Source: Chitinophagia bacterium (lineage in GTDB: Bacteria > Bacteroidota > Bacteroidia > Chitinophagales > Chitinophagaceae). Taken from it: a stretch of 39,624 nucleotides of DNA. The DNA lies in assembly GCA_009924165.1 (NCBI GenBank), contig RFSD01000002.1, forward strand, positions 1 to 39,624. The letters are read 5' to 3'. The position numbers and the translations under genes were made by a program. Each line of letters begins with the position of its first letter. Position 1 is the first letter of the stretch. This document shows positions 33,746-39,624 of this stretch, piece after piece. The notes below the pieces were generated by a model. That model was not told where the DNA came from. It saw nothing but the letters and a program-made list of their open reading frames with translations, and made no database searches.

Positions 33746-35425
33746 TTATAAGTTTCCTTTTTTCAATTCTGATACAGCGAAGTCTGCCGCTCTTGCAGTA
33801 AACGCCATATAAGTCAATGAAGGGTTTACACAGTTTGCACTTGTCATGAATGAACCATCAGTCACAAATACATTCGGAGCATCCCATACCTGGTTATTAC
33901 CATTCAATACAGAAGTCTTAGGATCTCTTCCCATTCGCGCAGTACCCATTTCATGAATACCTCTACCTGGTGTACCATCTCCTTCATAACCTTGTACATT
34001 TTTAGCACCTGCACGCTCTAGCATTTCTTTTGCGTCTTCTAAAATATCTTTACGCATTTTGATTTCATTGTCTTTCAACTCGCAATCAATATTCAAGACA
34101 TTTAATCCCCACTTATCTTTCTTGGTTTTATCTAAAGTCACTTTATTTGTTTCATCTGGTAACATTTCACCAAAGCCCATCATACCAATAGACCATCCAC
34201 CTGGCTCAGTCAATGCATCTTTAAATTTACCACCAATGCTTACTTCAGCCACATCATGACCCCAGCCCGCTCTGTTGGCACCACCTTGGTAACCAAATCC
34301 TCTGATATAATCACGTTTCTCATCACCAAGGTTTCTGAACCTTGGGATATAGAAACCATTGGCACGACGACCAAATGTGTATTTGTCTTCATACCCTTCT
34401 ATTGTTCCACCAGCACGATTACCTAAATGGTGGTCCATTAAATATTTACCCAATGCGCCACTACTGCTTCCCAATCCGCCTTCCCAAACATCTGTAGCAG
34501 AGTTCATCAATAACCAAGTGCTATTTAAAGTAGAGGCATTGACAAAAATAATTTTTGCTTTGTATTCAATTGTTTTATTTGTTTCTGCATCCAATACTAT
34601 CACACCAGTCGCACGCTTTTTATCTTTGTCATATTTGATTTCTGTCACAATAGAAAAAGGTCTTAAAGTCAAATTACCTGTTGCCATCGCAGCTGGCAAA
34701 GTAGAAGATTGTGTACTAAAATATCCACCAAACTGACAACCTAACCAGCATTTATTTCTGAACTGACATCCAGGACGACCTTCATGTGGCACCGTAATAT
34801 TGGCTGTACGACCAATGATTAAATGACGACTACCCTTATAAATTTCTTTGATTCTTGCAGCTACATCTTTCTCCACGCATGTTAAATCCATTGGAGGTAA
34901 GAATTGTCCATCAGGTAAAATATCAATACCGTCTCTATTACCAGAAATACCAGCAAATTTTTCAACATAATCATACCATGGTGCAATGTCTTTATAACGT
35001 ACAGGCCAATCCACCGCAATACCATCTTTAGCATTCGCTTCAAAATCCATATCCGACCAACGATAAGATTGACGACCCCACATTAAGGAACGTCCACCTA
35101 CATGGTATCCCCTAAACCAATCAAAACGTTTTGTTTCAGTATAAGGATGATCTTTATCAGAACACCAGTAATCTAAATTTGTTTCGTTCAATGGATAGTC
35201 GCGTTTCAACACCGGATAATCTTCAATCATCTGTTGCGTTCTACCGCCCCTATGTGGAAAGTCCCATGCTTCTTTATCAGCATTTACATAGTCTTTAATG
35301 TGTTCGATGTTTCTTCCACGCTCTAACATTAAGACTTTAAGTCCTTTTTCTGTAAGCTCTTTGGCAGCCCATCCACCACTGATTCCAGAACCTACTACGA
35401 TTGCGTCATACTGTTGTTCGGCCAT
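33746..35425 (-). CDS. GMC family FAD-dependent sugar dehydrogenase
   Basis: This flavoprotein has about 559 residues from MAEQQYDAI. The ORF track adds 39 non-conserved residues that overlap the upstream gene's stop, so I use the inner start. The FAD-binding N-terminus has VVGSGISGGWAAKEL and later GRSLMWGRQSYR. A cysteine-rich stretch CQFRNKCWLGCQFGG follows (about residues 235-250). The C-terminal GMC_oxred_C part includes HEMGTARMG and a NCVNPSLTYMAF segment with the catalytic His/Asn region. There is no signal peptide of its own; it would hitch-hike with the small subunit. Relatives oxidise sugars, including at C3 of glucosides. The acceptor is probably a cytochrome c. Confidence 0.93.
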   Translation of the reverse strand: MAEQQYDAIVVGSGISGGWAAKELTEKGLKVLMLERGRNIEHIKDYVNADKEAWDFPHRGGRTQQMIEDYPVLKRDYPLNETNLDYWCSDKDHPYTETKRFDWFRGYHVGGRSLMWGRQSYRWSDMDFEANAKDGIAVDWPVRYKDIAPWYDYVEKFAGISGNRDGIDILPDGQFLPPMDLTCVEKDVAARIKEIYKGSRHLIIGRTANITVPHEGRPGCQFRNKCWLGCQFGGYFSTQSSTLPAAMATGNLTLRPFSIVTEIKYDKDKKRATGVIVLDAETNKTIEYKAKIIFVNASTLNSTWLLMNSATDVWEGGLGSSSGALGKYLMDHHLGNRAGGTIEGYEDKYTFGRRANGFYIPRFRNLGDEKRDYIRGFGYQGGANRAGWGHDVAEVSIGGKFKDALTEPGGWSIGMMGFGEMLPDETNKVTLDKTKKDKWGLNVLNIDCELKDNEIKMRKDILEDAKEMLERAGAKNVQGYEGDGTPGRGIHEMGTARMGRDPKTSVLNGNNQVWDAPNVFVTDGSFMTSANCVNPSLTYMAFTARAADFAVSELKKGNL

Positions 35426-35471
35426 TGTAAAAAATTTATAAGTTGTTATGATTGGTTTTAAATAGCAAAAT

Positions 35472-36229
35472 TTAAATATCGCAAACTGTAACAGCTTGCT
35501 TGAGTGAACTAATTTTATCCGGGTTGGTTGCAATGAATTCATGCGCTACATAACCTTTGTATCCAGTGGCTTTGATCGCACGCATGATCGCAGGATAATT
35601 TAATTCTTGACGATCGTCTAATTCATGTCTACCTGGCACACCCGCTGTGTGGTAATGCCCAAAAAAAGCATGATTGTCTTGAATAGAACGAATAATATCT
35701 CCCTCATCTATTTGCATGTGATAGATATCAAATAAAATTTTAAAATTTGGAGAGCCTAATTGTTTGCAAAGTTCGATACCCCAAGCAGACTTATCCCCCA
35801 TATAATCTTTATGGTCTATTTTTGAATTAAATAATTCAATATGAATAGTCACACCTTTCGCTTCGGCTAATGGCATAATTTTTTTTAGTCCTTCTACACA
35901 GTTTTTTAATCCTGTGGCATCATCCATGCCATTTCGATTGCCAGAAAAACAAATTAAATTTTTATAACCAGCTGCAGCTACTAAAGGAATTGCTTCAAGG
36001 TAATCTTTGATCAACCAAGGATGATGTATTGGCATAAATCTTCTAAACTAAAATCACTGTAACACCATCTACAAACACTATGGTTGATATTGCCATTTAA
36101 CTGGGCAGTATCAGTTAAGTGGCTTGATACATTTTCTACTTGTGCTTTCACTTGATTTGGCAATACCAAACCAGCAGCGAAAGCGGCAGAACCGGATACA
36201 ACGTGTTTCAGTAATTTTCGTCTATTCAT
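35472..36229 (-). pseudogene. Broken Tat-exported hydroxypyruvate isomerase-like TIM-barrel gene
   Basis: Two frames together encode one protein. The first (from 36229, NRRKLLKHVVSGSAAFAAG, a twin-arginine signal) reads to NHSVCRWCYSDFSLEDLCQ and then runs out at 36011. The second resumes in another frame at about 36032 with HHPWLIKDYLEAIP and continues through KNLICFSGNRNGMDD, IHIELFNSKIDHKDY, ILFDIYHMQIDEGD and HYHTAGVPGRHE to the normal end. In intact relatives, as I recall them, roughly 45-50 residues separate these two segments, so the sequence has lost an internal piece and its frame. A short product from the ATG at 36035 would lack the first barrel strands. Either a real inactivating deletion or an assembly error explains it. 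Confidence 0.82.
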
Positions 36230-36417
36230 TGGTGAAGACATAGTATGCAAGCAAAAGGATGCGACTATAAATGTAATTTTATTTTTGCATTCTTTTGAAA
36301 TATTTTACAAGAAAAAAGGGGGGTTTTGAGAAATAATAAGGAAATTGCTGATACGATAGGCTGAAAGTGTTATTTTGGCACAATCAGGTTATTTTTAGCT
36401 TAAAAACTCCCTTCAAA

Positions 36418-37584
36418 ATGAATAGAAAATTACGCATGGGCATGGTAGGTGGTGGTAAAGATGCATTCATTGGCGCCATCCATAGAATTGGTGCAAATAT
36501 GGATGGACTCATTGAAGTAACATGTGGTGCACTCAGTATCAATCCAGAAATAGCGCTAGCATCTGGGGAAGCTTTATTTCTACCTAAAGAAAGAACTTAT
36601 TTAACTTATGAGGAAATGATTACGAAAGAAGCGCAATTGCCCGCTGATGAACGCATTGATTTTGTGACCATCGTAACGCCTAATTTTGCACATTTTGCAC
36701 CAGCCATGATGGCCTTAGAAAATGGATTTAATGTAGTGATCGAAAAGCCAATTACATTTTCTTTAGAAGAAGCAAAAATGTTACAACAGAAAATCAAAGA
36801 AACAGGCTTAACACTTTGCTTAACGCATACTTATTCTGGTTATCCAATGGTGAAACAAGCTAAGGCTATGGTGCGCGAAGGCAAGCTAGGTAAGATTCGT
36901 AAGGTATGGGTGGAATATCCTCAGGGTTGGTTGAGTAGATTATCAGAAAGAGAAGGCAATGCTCAAGCAGCTTGGAGAACGGACCCAAAAAAATCCGGTA
37001 AGAGTTCGGTGATGGGCGATATTGGTACGCATGCTGCACATTTAGCTGAATATATTACTGGCGCAAAAATCACAGATATCTGTGCTGAATTAAATACATT
37101 AGTTGAAGGCCGTGCGATGGATGATGATGGTGCGGTACTTTTAAAATTTGACAATGGCGCGAAGGGTGTATTGATGGCATCACAAGTTGCTGCAGGAGAA
37201 GAAAATGCATTAAAGATTAGAGTATACGGTGAACTAGGTGGCGTTGAATGGTTTCAACATGAACCCAATTCATTGGTTGTAAAATGGTTGGATCAGCCTA
37301 CACAAATTCTTAGAGCAGGTGCCAACTATGGTGCACATTTATCCAGCTTTGCAACACATAATTGCCGCACTCCCGGCGGACATCCAGAAGGCTATTTAGA
37401 AGCATTCGCTAATATTTATAGAAACTTTGCGCTTACTTTGTTTGCAAAAATTGATGGTACTACTCCAACACCAGAAATGTTGGATTTCCCAGGTGTAGAA
37501 GATGGTATTAGAGGGATGGCATTCATTGATAATGTAGTTTTATCTGCAGGTTCTGATCAAAAATGGACGGCACATAAAATTTAA
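36418..37584 (+). CDS. Cytoplasmic Gfo/Idh/MocA family oxidoreductase
   Basis: This NAD(P)-dependent oxidoreductase has 388 residues from MNRKLRMGMVGGG. The ORF track's 17 extra residues precede the Rossmann start and are unlikely. It has GMVGGGKDAFIGAIH, the cofactor-side VTIVTPNFAHFAP, the catalytic-region EKPITFSLEEAK, LTHTYSGYPMVKQA, and GDIGTHAAHLAEY, where GxHxxx-type histidines bind the sugar. No signal peptide is present, unlike the first family member at 29.6 kb, which suggests the two work on the same chemistry in different compartments. It is divergent from the broken isomerase gene and leads an isomerase, cytochrome and DUF1080 run. Confidence 0.93.
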   Translation: MNRKLRMGMVGGGKDAFIGAIHRIGANMDGLIEVTCGALSINPEIALASGEALFLPKERTYLTYEEMITKEAQLPADERIDFVTIVTPNFAHFAPAMMALENGFNVVIEKPITFSLEEAKMLQQKIKETGLTLCLTHTYSGYPMVKQAKAMVREGKLGKIRKVWVEYPQGWLSRLSEREGNAQAAWRTDPKKSGKSSVMGDIGTHAAHLAEYITGAKITDICAELNTLVEGRAMDDDGAVLLKFDNGAKGVLMASQVAAGEENALKIRVYGELGGVEWFQHEPNSLVVKWLDQPTQILRAGANYGAHLSSFATHNCRTPGGHPEGYLEAFANIYRNFALTLFAKIDGTTPTPEMLDFPGVEDGIRGMAFIDNVVLSAGSDQKWTAHKI

Positions 37585-37613
37585 AGGCGATATTTAAAAA
37601 AGGCAATCATCAT

Positions 37614-38666
37614 ATGACAACAGTAAAAGGACCAGGTATATTTTTAGCACAATTTTTAGGGGATCAGCCGCCATTCAATTCATTAGAGGGTATCTGCAAA
37701 TGGGCTGCAGGGTTGGGTTTTAAGGGTGTGCAGATTCCAAGTTGGGACGCACGCTGTATTGATTTAAAAAAAGCAGCAGAAAGCAAAACCTATGCCGACG
37801 AGATCAAAGGTATCGTACAAGCTGCTGGATTAGAGATCACAGAATTATCGACACATTTACAAGGACAATTGGTAGCGGTGCATCCTGCCTATGATGCGCA
37901 GTTTGATGGTTTTGCACCAGTTGAATATAGAGGCAACCCCAAAGCAAGAACTGAATGGGCAGTACAGCAATTAAAATATGCAGCAAAAGCATCTCAAAAT
38001 TTAGGATTAAATGCACACGCTACTTTTAGTGGCGCATTGTTATGGCATACTATCTATCCATGGCCACAAAGACCAGCAGGTTTAGTAGCAACTGGTTTTG
38101 CTGAATTAGGCAAGAGATGGTTGCCTATCTTAAATGAATTTGACGCAGCTGGCGTAGACTTATGTTATGAAATTCATCCAGGAGAAGATTTACATGATGG
38201 CGTTTCTTATGAAATGTTTTTAGAAAAAGTAGGGAACCATGCTCGTGCTTGTTTATTATTTGACCCATCACATTTGGTACTACAATGTATGGACTATAAA
38301 GGATATATCGATGCCTACCATGAACGTATTAAAATGTTTCATGTAAAGGATGCCGAGTTTAATCCAAGCGCAAAGCAAGGCGTATATGGTGGCTATCAAA
38401 ACTGGATTGATCGTGCAGGAAGATTTAGATCCCTTGGTGATGGTCAAGTAGATTTTAAAAGTATCTTTAGCAAGTTAGCAGCTTATGATTATAAAGGCTG
38501 GGCAGTATTGGAATGGGAATGTTGTTTAAAGCATCCAGAAGTGGGGGCAGCAGAAGGTGCTGTCTTTATTCAAAACCATATCATACCTGTTACAGCAAAA
38601 GCATTTGACGATTTTGCTAGCACTGGCTCTGATGAAGCCTATAACAAAAAAATATTAGGAATTTAA
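37614..38666 (+). CDS. Cytoplasmic sugar isomerase/epimerase-like TIM barrel
   Basis: This 350-residue xylose-isomerase-like barrel begins GPGIFLAQFLGDQPPFNSLEG and has LGFKGVQIPSWD at an early strand, ITELSTHLQGQL, NAHATFSGALLW, the metal-ligand segment LCYEIHPGEDLHDG, LLFDPSHLVLQ, KMFHVKDAEF and VLEWECCLKHP. The E/D/H/E metal site of the family looks complete. It has no signal peptide. It follows the cytoplasmic Gfo/Idh/MocA gene by 29 bases, a pairing common in sugar and inositol catabolic clusters. Substrate is not inferable from sequence alone. Confidence 0.92.
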   Translation: MTTVKGPGIFLAQFLGDQPPFNSLEGICKWAAGLGFKGVQIPSWDARCIDLKKAAESKTYADEIKGIVQAAGLEITELSTHLQGQLVAVHPAYDAQFDGFAPVEYRGNPKARTEWAVQQLKYAAKASQNLGLNAHATFSGALLWHTIYPWPQRPAGLVATGFAELGKRWLPILNEFDAAGVDLCYEIHPGEDLHDGVSYEMFLEKVGNHARACLLFDPSHLVLQCMDYKGYIDAYHERIKMFHVKDAEFNPSAKQGVYGGYQNWIDRAGRFRSLGDGQVDFKSIFSKLAAYDYKGWAVLEWECCLKHPEVGAAEGAVFIQNHIIPVTAKAFDDFASTGSDEAYNKKILGI

Positions 38667-38710
38667 TTCTTCAAATCAACTATTCATTTTAAACAATCAA
38701 TCAATACACA

Positions 38711-39097
38711 ATGCGTAAAATTTTATACACCTTTTCGGTAGCCCTTTTATTAGTAGCATGTGGGGGTGGAGCAACAAAAACTGAAACTACATCAGAAACA
38801 ACAACTAGTTCTGAAACTCAATTATCTGACAATCCGGATTATTCAAAAGGATTGGCACTGATTGCAGGAAGTGACTGCTTAACTTGTCATAAAGTAGCTG
38901 AAAAAAGTATAGGTCCCGCTTATCAAGAAGTGGCTGCTAAGTACGAAAATACAGATGACAATGTAGAAATGTTAGCTGGAAAAATTATTAAAGGCGGAAG
39001 TGGTAATTGGGGCGCTATCCCAATGACAGCGCATGCAAACCTTAGTCAAGAGGATGCAGAAGCGATGGTGAAATATATTTTATTATTAAAAAAATAA
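38711..39097 (+). CDS. Lipoprotein c-type cytochrome
   Basis: This 128-residue monoheme cytochrome c starts with a signal peptide and lipobox LLLVACGGG. A Thr/Ser/Glu-rich linker follows (residues 20-40), then a cytochrome c551-like domain. The heme site is CLTCH (about residues 56-60) followed by KVAEKSIGPAYQEVA, and the distal methionine lies in AIPMTAH. It should be anchored in the periplasm. It sits 45 bases after an isomerase gene and before DUF1080, and is a good candidate electron acceptor for the GMC dehydrogenase encoded 3.3 kb away on the other strand. Confidence 0.93.
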   Translation: MRKILYTFSVALLLVACGGGATKTETTSETTTSSETQLSDNPDYSKGLALIAGSDCLTCHKVAEKSIGPAYQEVAAKYENTDDNVEMLAGKIIKGGSGNWGAIPMTAHANLSQEDAEAMVKYILLLKK

Positions 39098-39157
39098 TTC
39101 CAATTCAAAATTTGGTGGTCGATATACACCCTATGTTTTACCCCTCAAATATAAATT

Positions 39158-39624
39158 ATGAAAAAACAACTGCTTACTCTAACCATAATGATGCTTGCTT
39201 CACTTGGCTTTAATCAAGTGCAAGCTCAAGAAAAATGGATCTCGTTATTTGACGGAAAGACAACCAATGGTTGGCATACATACGGGAAAACAACTGCAGG
39301 CGAAGCCTGGAAAGTAGTAGATGGTACAATCATGTTTGACCCTAACAATAAAGTCAATGGAAGAATTGTTGGTGGTGGTGATATTGTGACCAACGAAAGC
39401 TTTACTAATTTTCATTTACAATTAGAATGGAAGATTTCTAAAAATGGCAACAGCGGTATCATTTTCTTTGTGCAAAATGATCCTTCAAAATATAAAAATA
39501 CTTGGCATACTGGACCCGAGATGCAAGTACTTGACAATGATGGCCATCCAGATAGTAAAATCATTAGCCACAGAGCTGGTAATTTATATGATTTGATTGT
39601 AGGTGATGAGTCTGGTGTAAAACC
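39158..39624 (+). CDS. DUF1080 / 3-keto-disaccharide hydrolase family protein (3' end outside window)
   Basis: This reading frame is absent from the ORF track because it runs off the right edge. It starts MKKQLLTLTIMM with a Sec signal peptide ending near VQAQ. The mature part opens with WISLFDGKTTNGWHTYG, and then come AWKVVDGTIMF, GDIVTNESFTNFHLQLEWKI, NSGIIFFVQ, TGPEMQVLDND and AGNLYDLI. This is the concanavalin-like DUF1080 domain, now linked to breaking down 3-keto-glycosides. About 155 residues are visible of an expected 200-250 or more. Its place beside the cytochrome and isomerase genes supports a keto-sugar pathway. Confidence 0.93.
   Translation, partial: MKKQLLTLTIMMLASLGFNQVQAQEKWISLFDGKTTNGWHTYGKTTAGEAWKVVDGTIMFDPNNKVNGRIVGGGDIVTNESFTNFHLQLEWKISKNGNSGIIFFVQNDPSKYKNTWHTGPEMQVLDNDGHPDSKIISHRAGNLYDLIVGDESGVK

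Noticed and set aside
34359-34736. 125-residue plus-strand ORF
   Set aside because: It is antisense to the GMC oxidoreductase, which has strong family motifs across this stretch.
35425-35542. N-terminal 39-residue extension of the GMC protein
   Set aside because: It overlaps the end of the isomerase gene and precedes the FAD motif with non-conserved sequence.
32255-38666. Repeats or recent duplication among the sugar isomerase and Gfo/Idh/MocA paralogues
   Set aside because: The paralogues share only family-level motifs and differ in length and sequence, so they are old relatives and not a local duplication.
1-39624. tRNA, rRNA, CRISPR array, insertion sequence, toxin-antitoxin or phage genes
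   Set aside because: No cloverleaf with conserved TΨC/anticodon features, regular spaced repeats, transposase or integrase motifs were seen. The SdpI-like protein has no toxin partner nearby.

Overview
The window looks like a chromosomal segment from a Bacteroidota bacterium, most likely in or near the Chitinophagaceae. It is AT-rich with dense, short intergenic gaps and weak or absent Shine-Dalgarno sites. Several putative promoters carry a TAnnTTTG -7 box. The gene set fits the phylum: a split MetH, the 38-residue ribosomal protein THX, DUF4286, TIGR02757, an archaeal-type Psd and Tat-secreted Gfo/Idh/MocA oxidoreductases. This assignment rests on recognising protein families, not on a database search. 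I see no rRNA, tRNA, CRISPR array, prophage or insertion sequence.

From 1 to 29.5 kb the content is mainly housekeeping. It opens with split cobalamin-dependent methionine synthase (the first module is broken or cut at the window edge). Next come a LOG-family nucleotide hydrolase, a secreted unknown, exonuclease III, DUF4286, HU, ribosomal protein THX and a small CxxC membrane protein. A minus-strand trio follows, with MeaB between two glycosyltransferases. Then comes a plus-strand run: coaX, an outer-membrane protein, lptC, an aldo/keto reductase, a CNNM/CBS protein, tatC, rpiB and an M28 peptidase. After a compact structured element come a deoxyhypusine synthase-like gene, an SdpI-like protein, a cystathionine gamma-synthase-like enzyme, TIGR02757, an SDR and a YjjG-like nucleotidase. 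A phospholipid block (CPBP protease, cdsA, psd) sits on the minus strand and diverges from dusB. Glutathione peroxidase and aldehyde dehydrogenase close this part.

From 29.6 kb to the right edge lies a coherent accessory locus. It holds two Gfo/Idh/MocA oxidoreductases, three TIM-barrel sugar isomerase-like genes (one broken), a GMC flavoprotein with its gluconate-2-dehydrogenase-subunit-3 partner, a c-type cytochrome lipoprotein, a class V PLP enzyme and the start of a DUF1080 (3-keto-disaccharide hydrolase family) gene. Four of these genes begin with twin-arginine signal peptides. The best reading is a periplasmic oxidative route for sugars or glycosides: a GMC dehydrogenase would make a keto-sugar and pass electrons to cytochrome c, and the DUF1080, isomerase and NAD(P)-dependent enzymes would process the product.

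The points most worth a second look are this locus, the hydroxypyruvate isomerase-like gene in it that has lost an internal segment and its frame, a multi-branched structured element at 18.24-18.33 kb, nested inverted repeats upstream of hup, and the disrupted 5' end of the metH module.
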